Shown here piece by piece: positions 7,200 through 15,519 of a stretch of 53,245 nt of DNA. Positions within the stretch are counted from its first letter, which is position 1. Each line of letters starts with the position of its first letter. The stretch is from a virus. The notes below the pieces were generated by a model. It was not told the DNA's origin, ran no database searches, and saw only the letters and a program-made list of their open reading frames with translations. The translations under genes and the position numbers were made by a program. The stretch spans positions 1 through 53,245 of IMG/VR virus record IMGVR_UViG_3300042905_005752, one strand, 5' to 3'.

Positions 7200-7510
7200 T
7201 GTCTCAGTTGTTCCTCAATCACATCATAATCTACAACCTCTATCCGCCTAATCCCCCGGTCTCCATATTTCCCCCGGGACCATAAAGTTTGTCTGCCTAT
7301 AATATTGATGTCGCAGTCTTTGTATTCCTCCCGCATGACTACCCAATCCCCATGCCTTAATTGGGACCACTTCTCTCTACGCCCCATGATGCCCGGTTGT
7401 TCGTCAATGAACCGTTCGGCATGTTCTTTGTGGAGGAAGGCTAGATCAGGTTCCATTGGCCCCCTGCCCTCGGTTTGATCAGCGTTGCGATAAGTTTGGT
7501 AGATTTGCAT
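7196..7510 (-). CDS. Hypothetical protein, MQIxQTYRNAD family
   Basis: 104 residues, paralogue of the protein at 5540-5839 over the N-terminal half, with an inserted segment in the C-terminal half. It has a good promoter with an A/C leader ending GCACAAACCAATG. Unknown function. Confidence 0.8.
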   Translation of the reverse strand: MQIYQTYRNADQTEGRGPMEPDLAFLHKEHAERFIDEQPGIMGRREKWSQLRHGDWVVMREEYKDCDINIIGRQTLWSRGKYGDRGIRRIEVVDYDVIEEQLRQ

Positions 7511-7541
7511 TGGTTTGTGCGTTGTGGTGTTTACGAAATGA

Positions 7542-7570
7542 TTATACCGCTTTTGCCTCTCACAAACAAG
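7542..7570 (-). promoter_or_regulatory. Promoter TTGTTT-17-TATAAT
   Basis: The -35 box is at 7565-7570 and a consensus -10 box at 7542-7547. Directly upstream is a hairpin (CTAAACC/GGTTTAG, 7575-7592) and the conserved ATAACCGAACC sequence that contains the stop region of the preceding gene. Confidence 0.75.
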
Positions 7571-7596
7571 GGTCTAAACCGAAGGTTTAGGTTCGG

Positions 7597-8259
7597 TTAT
7601 CCGCCCTCACCGCAAATAGCTTCTTGAACTTCTGCAGGAAACATAGCGATTCTTTGTTGGTTAATTTCATTAAAGTCATATCCAGCAACTTTCGTATCCC
7701 CGTAATGGAGCAACCAAAGGAAAGGTTGTTCGATCCATTTTTTCATGAAAATCCCCGTATCCCTGTAGTTGTCAAGGCGGTGTTTAAACCCCTCCCGCGC
7801 ATCAAAGTCTCCACACCAGACGTATTTACCGTTCGGCCCTTCAACTGCAGTACCACTAAAGCCACCCCTATATGAATTGTCACTAGCTGGCAAATAGTTA
7901 AAGAATGCTTTGGCACCATTTAGAGATCCTCTAAAAGAATCATAAACCACCAAAATACCATCCTTCCAGTCAATAAACCATTCGTCTTCACTATTTGGAA
8001 TGAATCCACTGGCAACCGATTTGAACCCCATACTATCCATTAAAACAACAAATTCAGCAAACTCCATCCCGTAATAAGAGTCTTTGTTGGTCTTCAGTAG
8101 TTCTTTTTTCTTTTGATTGTTGTCAACTGCCAAAAGAAGTCCAATACTGGAAGTTGCTTTATCATGTTTGTAGCTGCGGCCTGTCATGATTTCAGCTTCT
8201 TGCAAGGGGTCAAATCCTAGAAGCTCGTCCAGGTTGTCGTTGGGGAACTGTTGGGTCAT
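7597..8259 (-). CDS. Hypothetical protein (220 aa)
   Basis: Starts MTQQFPNDNLDELLGFDPL in the context AGTCAATG. Alpha/beta protein with an aromatic- and Gly-rich second half (YLPASDNSYRGGFSG, WCGDFDAREGFKHRL). Its stop lies inside the hairpin cassette that precedes the next promoter. No family recognised. Confidence 0.75.
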   Translation of the reverse strand: MTQQFPNDNLDELLGFDPLQEAEIMTGRSYKHDKATSSIGLLLAVDNNQKKKELLKTNKDSYYGMEFAEFVVLMDSMGFKSVASGFIPNSEDEWFIDWKDGILVVYDSFRGSLNGAKAFFNYLPASDNSYRGGFSGTAVEGPNGKYVWCGDFDAREGFKHRLDNYRDTGIFMKKWIEQPFLWLLHYGDTKVAGYDFNEINQQRIAMFPAEVQEAICGEGG

Positions 8260-8310
8260 TGACTTTTGGGGTACGGGTTTGTAAAAAAGGGGGGGGGGTC
8301 AAATCCAAGG

Positions 8311-8841
8311 TCATCCTACACTGACTGTCTCCTGGGGGCTATGGCGGTTAACCGCCCCCCAGATAGCTGCATTCCTAGCTGCGGATAACGCAACAGGGTT
8401 ACGCGAACTATTTCCACTACCATTGAACCACTTGCAACACTCAAGGTGAAAGTCCGGCTGATCCAGTGGAGAAGCCCCAATGTAGCCCCCAGATGAACGC
8501 CACTCAGGTTGGTTTCCGCAAAAGGGGCAATTCGTATTTTTCACACCTACGATTTCAAGTATCTTCCCGTTGAGGTGGGAAATGCCAACCGGAATTTCGG
8601 CCCATTCTATCAAACCTTCTGGTAAGAGCAGGCTGTATCCGTCCCAGTAGTCGAATTCAGGAGAAATTACGTCTCTGTAACCAGCCCATCGAGCCCGTTG
8701 TTCCGATGTGAAGATTAATGTAAAGGATTTACTTTTGTGAAGCATTCTCCAAATGTATCGGCCTTCGGGCGGTTTGCTTTTGGAGTAATCATGAAAGACC
8801 AACCCCTCAAGACCAGGTAGGTCAGACTTAGATTCAGGCAT
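8311..8841 (-). CDS. Lar-like zinc-ribbon protein
   Basis: 176 residues. Residues about 110-145 hold CPFCG followed by a Cys-Cys pair (LECCKWF), then a helical end rich in Ala and Asn, the layout of restriction-alleviation (Lar)-like zinc ribbons common in phages. The start is set at the ATG at 8839-8841 (MPESKSD). The ATG at 8860-8862 lies 6 bp after the -10 box and would leave no leader; from the later ATG the leader is A/C-rich. Confidence 0.65.
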   Translation of the reverse strand: MPESKSDLPGLEGLVFHDYSKSKPPEGRYIWRMLHKSKSFTLIFTSEQRARWAGYRDVISPEFDYWDGYSLLLPEGLIEWAEIPVGISHLNGKILEIVGVKNTNCPFCGNQPEWRSSGGYIGASPLDQPDFHLECCKWFNGSGNSSRNPVALSAARNAAIWGAVNRHSPQETVSVG

Positions 8842-8868
8842 GGGGTGAGGGGTGTCGTTCATACCTAT

Positions 8869-8897
8869 ACTATACTACCTTCGCCCCGCAAAAACAA
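8869..8897 (-). promoter_or_regulatory. Promoter TTGTTT-17-TATAGT
   Basis: The -35 box is at 8892-8897 and the -10 box at 8869-8874. Upstream lies the CTAAACC/GGTTTAG hairpin and a CGGTTAACCG palindrome, as at 7542-7605. Confidence 0.7.
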
Positions 8898-8901
8898 GGG
8901 T

Positions 8902-9186
8902 CTAAACCGGGGGTTTAGGTTCGGTTAACCGCCTACTATCCACATAGAGCGACCATCGCCCTGCCCAAATGATTCTCCCTCGGGGGTTAAAACTATTTGA
9001 AGGGTTAGAGTTAATCCATCTGAAGTTTCCGATTCCCCCAGAGTCTGAACTAATGAAGCCAAATCTGCAATCAATGAGCGGTGGAATGTTTGACTCACTA
9101 TGGTCATAGTTGCTGGGGCAACCCATAACCTCAAAAGAGGACTTTACTCGTTGAAGCCAACGAAGGAAATTTGTAAGGGGGCTCAT
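8902..9186 (-). CDS. Hypothetical protein (94 aa)
   Basis: Starts MSPLTNFLRWLQRVKSS. The last ten residues (RRLTEPKPPV) are encoded by the promoter/hairpin cassette of the next gene, so the natural end may be earlier or the gene has run into the cassette. Function unknown. Confidence 0.55.
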   Translation of the reverse strand: MSPLTNFLRWLQRVKSSFEVMGCPSNYDHSESNIPPLIDCRFGFISSDSGGIGNFRWINSNPSNSFNPRGRIIWAGRWSLYVDSRRLTEPKPPV

Positions 9187-9217
9187 TTTTTTAATTGCGC
9201 AGAGTAAGCTTCGTCAT

Positions 9218-9520
9218 TCAACTATAATAGAAACCATTGCTTTTAAACTTTACTTTGCCACCTTTCAAGGTCACAACCCACTCTTTCTTTGTATAAGTTA
9301 GGAATTTACCATCGAATTTAAAAGACTTGATGGCAGTCAGGATGATGGTGTGGCCAGGGTCCCGGAGAAAGAGGCTCTTGGCATAAGAACGGGCTCGTTT
9401 CGAAGTGTCGAAAGTTTTGCCTATACTGAAATTTAATTCTTCAACTAGTTCTTCATTGAGATGTAAATCACCTACACTCCACCGCCCGCGTGATAGTATG
9501 TCCTTGTGTTTAATTTTCAT
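9218..9520 (-). CDS. Hypothetical protein (100 aa)
   Basis: Basic alpha/beta protein starting MKIKHKDILSRGRW; an ATG at 9527-9529 is an alternative. GAGGACC just before the chosen ATG is Shine-Dalgarno-like. It overlaps the end of the small membrane gene at 9510-9671. Confidence 0.65.
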   Translation of the reverse strand: MKIKHKDILSRGRWSVGDLHLNEELVEELNFSIGKTFDTSKRARSYAKSLFLRDPGHTIILTAIKSFKFDGKFLTYTKKEWVVTLKGGKVKFKSNGFYYS

Positions 9521-9671
9521 GGTCCTCATTCTCGTACTCTTGCAGAACCAAGGGGATTCCAGAGATGAGTACCGTTACACCCAGTAATATAGGTGGCCAG
9601 CCCTGTAGCAATGCTGCGAATGTTGACACTGCTGCCAAAAGTAGAAAGTAGGTAGTTTCGGTGTGATTCAT
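9510..9671 (-). CDS. Small membrane protein (53 aa)
   Basis: MNHTETTYFLLLAAVSTF opens a protein with two hydrophobic segments (about residues 7-24 and 27-43) and an acidic tail (EYENEDHEN). Its ATG overlaps the stop of 9668-9895 as ATGA, supporting a real coupled gene. Function unknown. Confidence 0.65.
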   Translation of the reverse strand: MNHTETTYFLLLAAVSTFAALLQGWPPILLGVTVLISGIPLVLQEYENEDHEN

Positions 9672-9895
9672 TTTCTAGGGGTAATTTTTTGGAATGTTGA
9701 CTCAAAGAGTATATCCTCAGCTAGCTCCTTCGGTGAAGCGTACTCTAGAAAAACTAGGTAGCTATCTGTGGTGAAATCCTCGGACGGTATAATCTGATTA
9801 TAAGAGCAAACCTTTTTACGGGCTCGCATAAGTAGGATTTCATGCTTAGTTTCTTCATGCAACCAGAAATCACCCATATTGATCTCAAGAGTCAT
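9668..9895 (-). CDS. Hypothetical protein (75 aa)
   Basis: Starts at MTLEINMGDFWLHEETKHE, an ATG overlapping the end of the upstream gene; a longer TTG-started form to 9961 would overlap that gene more. It is part of a run of four overlapping frames (9510-10124). No domain recognised. Confidence 0.55.
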   Translation of the reverse strand: MTLEINMGDFWLHEETKHEILLMRARKKVCSYNQIIPSEDFTTDSYLVFLEYASPKELAEDILFESTFQKITPRK

Positions 9896-10124
9896 ATAAG
9901 TCCCAGAGATTTTCCCGAAGGGTACGTTCGAAATCAGGGTCAAGGTTCTTTGATTTTTCAAGTAAGTCGTGGTGGATATTCCTTAGTTCCTCAATCACTT
10001 TACTATCCAACCTCCGGCTAGTTTCATGGCCTGAGACCCGTCCCAGGGCTACCAATTCACACTCATTCAGTAAATCATCTTCGCTAAGAAAATCATCAAA
10101 GCTGCTACCCACATGGCAAATCAT
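9885..10124 (-). CDS. Hypothetical protein (79 aa)
   Basis: Starts MICHVGSSFDDFLSEDDLL at an ATG overlapping the stop of the ASCH-like gene. GGAGGG lies at Shine-Dalgarno distance within that gene. Acidic, mostly helical. Function unknown. Confidence 0.6.
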   Translation of the reverse strand: MICHVGSSFDDFLSEDDLLNECELVALGRVSGHETSRRLDSKVIEELRNIHHDLLEKSKNLDPDFERTLRENLWDLYDS

Positions 10125-10933
10125 GGCTGCACCCTCCGAAACCCGATAACCCACACCCAAGGGTTCGCTTCCCATGACCCTTCACCATTTATGGATTCCC
10201 AGAGCCTGGCGTAGACGCTGGCAAGGCAGTCGCCGGACAACATGCTATCAGTCGAGCAACCCTCAGCCAAAGCATCCGCATCGCTAATTGCATTCAGTCG
10301 CTCCACCCGAATATCAGTAACCTCCAACAAGATGCGGCTGGCCCAGCGGGGCATAAAGATAGATTGGCGAAGTTTAATCCCTTCGGATATTCTGTCGGTT
10401 GATGGGTACAAGACTTTGGTTGGTGCGTGGCCAGGACCCTTCGGCAAGTCCTTGCAAATAGCCGATGGTGCAAGTTTGTCATAAATGTTACTAACTGCCC
10501 AGGTTTCGCGAACCCATAGCATGTCCCCAGGTTGCTTCCACTGCATGTTTTCTGGTGTTATGTCAGAATCAGGCCCGATAGATTCAGGGTCGTCGCACTC
10601 TGTGAAACCCCACGTAAAGTAATGAGGGTTTACCCACACTGCTCGGTTATCTCCGCCAATAGATTCGTTAAGAAGCCCGCGCACGTAATACATGCCATCC
10701 TTCGGAGGTAATCCGGTGTTCCAGTCGCGGTCACCTGGTTTGCCGTAGGGGTTGTGCGCAACTTGATTCACCCATTCGGCATCATCATCTGCAGGCACCT
10801 CAATCATGCGCCCGCCGCAAACACGCATTTTGGCCACACGCCGCGTTTGAGTTTTGCTGCCGTCCAAAATGGCGCGAACCATTTCACCCTTAAACAAGAT
10901 GGGCCTTTCTTTTGTTGGGATTGGGGTTGTCAT
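10121..10933 (-). CDS. ASCH-domain-like protein
   Basis: 270 residues. The N-terminal ILFKGEMVRAILDGSKTQTR and the later GDMLWVRETW are hallmarks of a phage-common ASCH-like family, a PUA-related RNA-binding fold. The ending WANPWVWVIGF-type block is also typical. Its role is unknown; ASCH proteins are proposed to bind RNA or modified bases. The leader contains four AACC repeats directly before the ATG. Confidence 0.75.
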   Translation of the reverse strand: MTTPIPTKERPILFKGEMVRAILDGSKTQTRRVAKMRVCGGRMIEVPADDDAEWVNQVAHNPYGKPGDRDWNTGLPPKDGMYYVRGLLNESIGGDNRAVWVNPHYFTWGFTECDDPESIGPDSDITPENMQWKQPGDMLWVRETWAVSNIYDKLAPSAICKDLPKGPGHAPTKVLYPSTDRISEGIKLRQSIFMPRWASRILLEVTDIRVERLNAISDADALAEGCSTDSMLSGDCLASVYARLWESINGEGSWEANPWVWVIGFRRVQP

Positions 10934-10958
10934 GGTTGGTTGGTTGGTTGCATCGTGC

Positions 10959-11399
10959 CTAGGGGGTAATCATAGCATTTTTTGCTAATGGGTGCCCATG
11001 GGGGGGTAGGGTTTGGTATGCCTTTAAAGTGGTTTCCACCCACAGTCTATTCCATAAATCGATTGGGATGTCTAACCGCAAATTGTACGCATCTTCACCC
11101 ATTTCTACAACAGTGAAACTAAAGCTATTGTTGGTTGTCAGCTCGGCCTCTTGTGATATCCGACGTATACTTCTGATAGAAACATAATCTGTCTGCTCAA
11201 AACCATTATAGTTTTCCTTTATATACTTCTTTATTTTATCCATGTAAATAATACTTCGGTATTTTAATGAGTCCAGGAATAGATATCCCCCGATGGCATC
11301 CCGTCTACTTCTCAATCGGGTGCCAAGTTTATGGGGCCATGGGGACATTCGGACCTGAGGACGCCTAGTATAATGTACCAAATAGAGTGGTTCCGGCAT
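10959..11399 (-). CDS. Hypothetical protein (up to 146 aa)
   Basis: The C-terminal 95 residues from MDKIKKYIKENYNG (ATG at 11241-11243) look like a normal alpha/beta protein. The N-terminal part is Arg/Pro-rich and spans a TATACT -10-like box, so the true start may be 11348 or 11243. Function unknown. Confidence 0.5.
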   Translation of the reverse strand: MPEPLYLVHYTRRPQVRMSPWPHKLGTRLRSRRDAIGGYLFLDSLKYRSIIYMDKIKKYIKENYNGFEQTDYVSIRSIRRISQEAELTTNNSFSFTVVEMGEDAYNLRLDIPIDLWNRLWVETTLKAYQTLPPHGHPLAKNAMITP

Positions 11400-11403
11400 G
11401 TGG

Positions 11404-11583
11404 TTAAGTTTCGGTGTCTTTCTGGCTGTGGGAACTCATAGCATCCAGCAATGACTCTACCCGAATCAATCGATTAGAAATGGCAACTAAAATGTCCGTC
11501 AAACCCTCAATCTCCTCATGAATGTCTTGGTGGTGGAATCGTAATGGCTTTTGAATTAGCTTGTTGAATTTAGATTTTTTCAT
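11404..11583 (-). CDS. Small helical protein (59 aa)
   Basis: MKKSKFNKLIQKPLRFHH is followed by an amphipathic helix (EEIEGLTDILVAISNRLIRVESLLDAM) that could form a coiled coil. The chosen ATG (11581-11583) follows a CGCCACG leader. No family recognised. Confidence 0.55.
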   Translation of the reverse strand: MKKSKFNKLIQKPLRFHHQDIHEEIEGLTDILVAISNRLIRVESLLDAMSSHSQKDTET

Positions 11584-11611
11584 CGTGGCGTAGTAATAAG
11601 GATTGTGACAA

Positions 11612-12205
11612 TTATGCGTAGATATACTCACGCCATTCCGCAACTTCAGCCATGCTGATAGTCACTGTGATTTTATTGAATGGGGCTTTAGGGTTCCCTG
11701 CCAAGGTGGTCCCACGGCTATTTACTCTGGCATCCATCATACCGACTTGAAAACTATCCCAAGTGAATGGCAATGGCGCAACATTCGTAGTTTCCTTAGC
11801 AAATACCTTCTTCAAGGCCATAGCCCATTCTTCTGGGGTACGATTATCCTTGCAATTGTTGCATTCCAGGCAGCTAGTAACTAGGTTTTGCCAAGTATCT
11901 TGGCCACCTCTGGACTTTGGAATTACGTGGTCGATTGTAAGGTTTGGACCTGAATACCCGCAATATTGGCAAACATGCCTATCTCGCTTCAGGATCAAGG
12001 AACGGGAGGGTTTCCCGGCAAAGAGTTTAGATTGGGGGACTTTGACATAGTGCTTTAGGCGGATAGTGCGTTTGGACACAACGTGTGCTTTATTTTTCAA
12101 CACCAAAATAGTCGCCCTCTTCCAACTCAACATCGTCAAAGGTTGGTATGTAGCATTGAGTAATAAAATAGTCGAACCAACTTTGACAGGGATTTCTTTA
12201 GGCAT
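11612..12205 (-). CDS. HNH endonuclease, cyanobacterial type
   Basis: 197 residues. The N-terminal block LLNATYQPLTMLSWKRA and the HNH core CQYCGY...LTIDHVIPKSRGGQDTWQN...CLECNNCKD give two Cys pairs and the catalytic His. Close relatives are common on cyanobacterial chromosomes, where their role is unclear. A frame of this size with an intact core is probably active. It could act in DNA processing or as a selfish element. Confidence 0.85.
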   Translation of the reverse strand: MPKEIPVKVGSTILLLNATYQPLTMLSWKRATILVLKNKAHVVSKRTIRLKHYVKVPQSKLFAGKPSRSLILKRDRHVCQYCGYSGPNLTIDHVIPKSRGGQDTWQNLVTSCLECNNCKDNRTPEEWAMALKKVFAKETTNVAPLPFTWDSFQVGMMDARVNSRGTTLAGNPKAPFNKITVTISMAEVAEWREYIYA

Positions 12206-12272
12206 TCTTCGAGGTCTTTTTCAAATAGTGAGCATATGGTTCTATTGCGCCATTAGTCCCATGTTCTTAAGG

Positions 12273-12527
12273 CTATACAACAGGGTCCTTAACTTCCCCA
12301 ATGTCAAGGTCCACCAATCGTGTAAAATCATTGGCTTCCATTTGGGTAAATGGATTGAACCGAATTTCCCTACGGTTACCAGCCTCATCAATGCTAAAAT
12401 GCCTGTAGTATTCAACAGAGTCCTCATACTCAACATCAAACTGATACCCAAACATTGAGCCATTGCGCCCAGTAATTACGAATTTGCAATTTGCGTAACG
12501 AAAGTTGAATGCGTCTGGGATTTCCAT
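12273..12527 (-). CDS. Hypothetical protein (84 aa)
   Basis: Starts MEIPDAFNFRYANCKFVITG, preceded by a striking leader of repeated CCAACCA units (12528-12568). A longer reading through that leader is only translated repeat. Beta-rich. Function unknown. Confidence 0.65.
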   Translation of the reverse strand: MEIPDAFNFRYANCKFVITGRNGSMFGYQFDVEYEDSVEYYRHFSIDEAGNRREIRFNPFTQMEANDFTRLVDLDIGEVKDPVV

Positions 12528-12568
12528 TTGGTTGGTTGTTGGTGGTTGGTGGTTGGTGGTTGGTAGGT
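12528..12568 (-). repeat. CCAAC repeat leader
   Basis: On the minus strand about six CCAACCA/CCAACAA units precede the ATG of 12273-12527. It contains no G over most of its length and no Shine-Dalgarno sequence. Confidence 0.75.
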
Positions 12569-12603
12569 GTCTAAATAGCAATCAGTCAGAAACCGGTAGC
12601 AAT

Positions 12604-12765
12604 CTATTGACGGCCACTCCCAAGGTTCTTAAGGTTTCTCAAAGCCATAATAGCCAATGGCAAGACCATAACCCCCACAAGCAAGAAATTGACTACGGGG
12701 TCTGGCAAGTTGACGGGGTCGTTAATTGTTGTGGGTTGGATTTGGGTGGTTCGTTGGGTGGCCAT
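12604..12765 (-). CDS. Small membrane protein (53 aa)
   Basis: MATQRTTQIQPTTINDPVNL precedes one hydrophobic helix (about residues 25-42) and a basic tail (RNLKNLGSGRQ), so it is probably a single-span protein. It has a strong promoter at 12828-12856 and an A/C leader. It is the first gene after the NAD+ module. Confidence 0.6.
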   Translation of the reverse strand: MATQRTTQIQPTTINDPVNLPDPVVNFLLVGVMVLPLAIMALRNLKNLGSGRQ

Positions 12766-12827
12766 AAGGGGTGGCTTGGGGGTTGTTTGGTGATTGCTGG
12801 AGGGGGAAGTTGCCCAGTTATGGACCC

Positions 12828-12856
12828 ACTCTAGCCTGATGCCTTGGCAATGTCAA
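12828..12856 (-). promoter_or_regulatory. Promoter TTGACA-17-TAGAGT
   Basis: A consensus -35 box at 12851-12856 and a -10 box at 12828-12833, reading toward the small membrane gene. A weaker candidate TTGACG-17-TACCTT sits at 12919-12947, beyond a CGCCATTTTGGCG hairpin. Confidence 0.6.
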
Positions 12857-12957
12857 CCCCCCTCCCCGAATCGCGCCAGAATTTGCGCCAAAATGGCGGG
12901 ATAGGTCCCCATCTAATCAAGGTAGCCTGATTCCCAACCCGCGTCAACCCTTTGGCC

Positions 12958-14463
12958 TTAACCAAGTAGGCGACTGCGAACGTTCGCTAAACCGTTGGTA
13001 TCTTCACCGTAAATCACACTATTTAGAAATACGGTTTGGAGCGCACCTCGCTGCTCTTGCTCACGAGTTTGCTGTTGATAGAGGACAAAGTCATCTCCTT
13101 CTTTTTCAACACGGAGTAAACCCTTGGCCGACTTTTTGGTGCCACGGTCGGTAACCGGATCCTTCATGGTCTCAATCGGGACACCTTTGATCTGGCCCCA
13201 AGTTGTTTTGTAAGCGATTCCGAAAGTATCACGAGTGTGGTATTGATAGGTGTAAGAACCGATCCCAAACACGATGTTTTCGGATGCCCAACCTTGTTGC
13301 CTCATGTGCTCCAAAATAGCTCTGGCACGGGGTAGAGTGATGGAATCCCCATAAATAAGTCCAATCCGAGGGTTCAAGACTTTGAATCCCTTTTCGTTCA
13401 CTGTCCCACCGAAGACTTCCCACAGGAGTTGAAGGGAGCCCTTGAACTCACGGCTACCTGGCTCAGTGCCGTTGTCACCGCAAATGATTTTCTCGGGGGA
13501 TCCCGAGTCGGGTCTGACGGTTACCTTGGCTAGTCCCAATTCATTAGGCTGACGGTTTAGGATTTCATCTTTAAGGGTAGGGAGAATTACCGTCAGTGTA
13601 TCCCAGTAATTCCAAGTGTCACTGACTACGCTAACAATCCCTTTTGGGTACACCTTCGTGATGATCCGTCGAATAGTCTCCAATTCATTTTCCCGTCCCC
13701 CTAGGCAGGTAACACTATGCTCCGTAGCGGGGACACTACCCCCAATGAACTCGGAACCGCAATCATAATAATCGTCAAGGTAATCAATCGAAAGGATAGT
13801 GTCAGTACCCTTAAAACTATACAAGTGCCCAATCTGGTGAGCTGCCGCATCATGAATGCCCCCTACTCCGCGAGCAGAAAAGTCATGCCCCTGAAAGTCA
13901 ACGAACTGAGGACTACTACCTGTGAGTTCAGCGTAGTGGTCTAAAAGACGGCGAAATTCATAGGCAATGGTGGCTACGTTGACTGCTTTCCAAATTTCCG
14001 AAGATTTAGCAGTTTCAATATAGTTAGTGGCCCATGGAGCCATCCACTTGAAGTCTTTATGAGTGTTTTGTGCCGTCAGAAAGGGGACGCCAATGTTCAC
14101 ACGACTACCTTCTGGGAGAGCTTTAATGTGAAGGGGCAGGTAACCAAGGTCGTGTAATTCCGCAAAGTGATCAGTTCCCACTACGCCTTCCCCCAGCGAA
14201 GAATCCATTCGCCGCTTATACTTATCAAGGACTTTAGCCTTAGGCTGGTGAAAGAAGGTTTCATTCCAAAGATCCCTCAACATCCATTTCATGGTCCCCT
14301 GGATATTAGCCACAACTACCTTATGGTCGAATCCCTCAGGCATATTTGCTAGGCGATCAGACCTAGCTGTCATGTTGGCATAGATAATCTCAGTGCCTTC
14401 TGGGTTTTGAAAGGGGTGTCCAGTCTTGTAAAAGTCTGTTGCGTGGGGGGCGAAAAGTTTCAT
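12958..14463 (-). CDS. Nicotinamide phosphoribosyltransferase family (Nampt/Namat-like)
   Basis: 501 residues, the size of full-length Nampt. Recognisable motifs: YKTGHPFQNPEGTEIIYAN near the N-terminus, FQGHDFSARGVGG, SVPATEHSV with the catalytic-type His, and VTVRPDSGSPEKI for phosphate and ribose binding. Nampt joins nicotinamide to PRPP. In phages a homologue beside a Prs-like gene forms NARP1, in which Adps makes ADPR-PP and Namat couples it to nicotinamide to rebuild NAD+ after host defence. The neighbouring Prs-like gene upstream fits this. Which substrate is used cannot be told from sequence alone. The leader is A/C-rich with CGCAACCAAA repeats. Confidence 0.9.
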   Translation of the reverse strand: MKLFAPHATDFYKTGHPFQNPEGTEIIYANMTARSDRLANMPEGFDHKVVVANIQGTMKWMLRDLWNETFFHQPKAKVLDKYKRRMDSSLGEGVVGTDHFAELHDLGYLPLHIKALPEGSRVNIGVPFLTAQNTHKDFKWMAPWATNYIETAKSSEIWKAVNVATIAYEFRRLLDHYAELTGSSPQFVDFQGHDFSARGVGGIHDAAAHQIGHLYSFKGTDTILSIDYLDDYYDCGSEFIGGSVPATEHSVTCLGGRENELETIRRIITKVYPKGIVSVVSDTWNYWDTLTVILPTLKDEILNRQPNELGLAKVTVRPDSGSPEKIICGDNGTEPGSREFKGSLQLLWEVFGGTVNEKGFKVLNPRIGLIYGDSITLPRARAILEHMRQQGWASENIVFGIGSYTYQYHTRDTFGIAYKTTWGQIKGVPIETMKDPVTDRGTKKSAKGLLRVEKEGDDFVLYQQQTREQEQRGALQTVFLNSVIYGEDTNGLANVRSRLLG

Positions 14464-14528
14464 TGTTTGTTAGGGGTTTGGTTGCGTTTGGTTGCGTTTA
14501 ACGGTAGTTGCGTCCGGGTTAATAAGGC

Positions 14529-15449
14529 CTAGTTCACCCTAAGACAAGTCAAGTTGGCGGGTAGTTCCCGATAAAAGTCCCGATTCGGCAACAAGTTCGC
14601 CACATAGAAGTGATCGATAAGGCCATCAAAAACCTCAAAGCCCTTCGAGAAGATTCCATGGGTGACATACAAGTCGATGCGGGATGGGTTGTGTTCCCGA
14701 AGGACTTTAGCCAATTCTATGAAGGTGCGACCACCATCGCAAATATCGTCAACAATAAGAAGGTTCTTTCCTTTGTAATCACCGTCTTGGATCTCCGTTC
14801 GCAGGATTTCCCCATTTTCAGGGTTACGGACTTTGGTGGCATACTTGACTTCAGAAGACCCTATAGACCTAGCAGCTATTTCCGCCCGTGGCACTGCGCC
14901 TTTATCAGGGGCAATGATTATGGTGGTGGGGTCCCACTCCATGTCTGAAGGTATCAATTCAAAGATACTCAAAAGGGAATCAACCTGATCGTTAACAAAA
15001 TTGGTAAATTCCCCAAAGATGCTCTCAGCTACGGGGCTATGAACATCCCATGTTACCAAGCAGTCGCCCTTGCCCAAATACGGCCTGAGGGAATTAGCAA
15101 ACACCAACAAGGAAAAAGCTTCACCTTCAGCACAAACTCTATCCTGGCGGCTATAGGGCAAGTAGGGGATAAAAAGTTCCAACCCCCAAGGCTTATTGAG
15201 GCCACTTCTTACCCTTTTAATTGCATCCAAAATAAGCAAAAGTTTCGCCCATTCTTCGCCTTTGCCGTCGATGTCAGCAGTGACGAAGATTTCGGAGTAT
15301 TCAGACAGACTATCAAGGTTAACTCCGTCTAAGATTCTAACTTGATGTTCCCCGGCAGAGAAAGTGAAGGTTGAGTAATTGATTTCTGCAGGGGGCTTCC
15401 CTTCAATTAGATCCCTCGTTAGATTGGTTGCAGTTATGTTGATTGTCAT
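14529..15449 (-). CDS. Ribose-phosphate pyrophosphokinase family (Prs/Adps-like)
   Basis: 306 residues from MTINITATNL (CAAAATG context). It contains a pyrophosphate-transfer region (FIPYLPYSRQDR), TWDVHSP, and the PRPP-loop VDDICDGGRTF. Prs makes PRPP from ribose-5-phosphate and ATP; the phage NARP1 homologue Adps instead pyrophosphorylates ADP-ribose. It lies 65 bp upstream of the Nampt-like gene with the same orientation, so the two are probably one operon. The usual Prs flag loop is altered, consistent with a changed substrate but not proof. Confidence 0.88.
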   Translation of the reverse strand: MTINITATNLTRDLIEGKPPAEINYSTFTFSAGEHQVRILDGVNLDSLSEYSEIFVTADIDGKGEEWAKLLLILDAIKRVRSGLNKPWGLELFIPYLPYSRQDRVCAEGEAFSLLVFANSLRPYLGKGDCLVTWDVHSPVAESIFGEFTNFVNDQVDSLLSIFELIPSDMEWDPTTIIIAPDKGAVPRAEIAARSIGSSEVKYATKVRNPENGEILRTEIQDGDYKGKNLLIVDDICDGGRTFIELAKVLREHNPSRIDLYVTHGIFSKGFEVFDGLIDHFYVANLLPNRDFYRELPANLTCLRVN

Positions 15450-15519
15450 TTTGTTAGTGGGTTTTGGTTTGTGGATTTGGTTTGTGGGGTTGGTATCTAT
15501 GGTTAAAGGTCTGAAAGTT

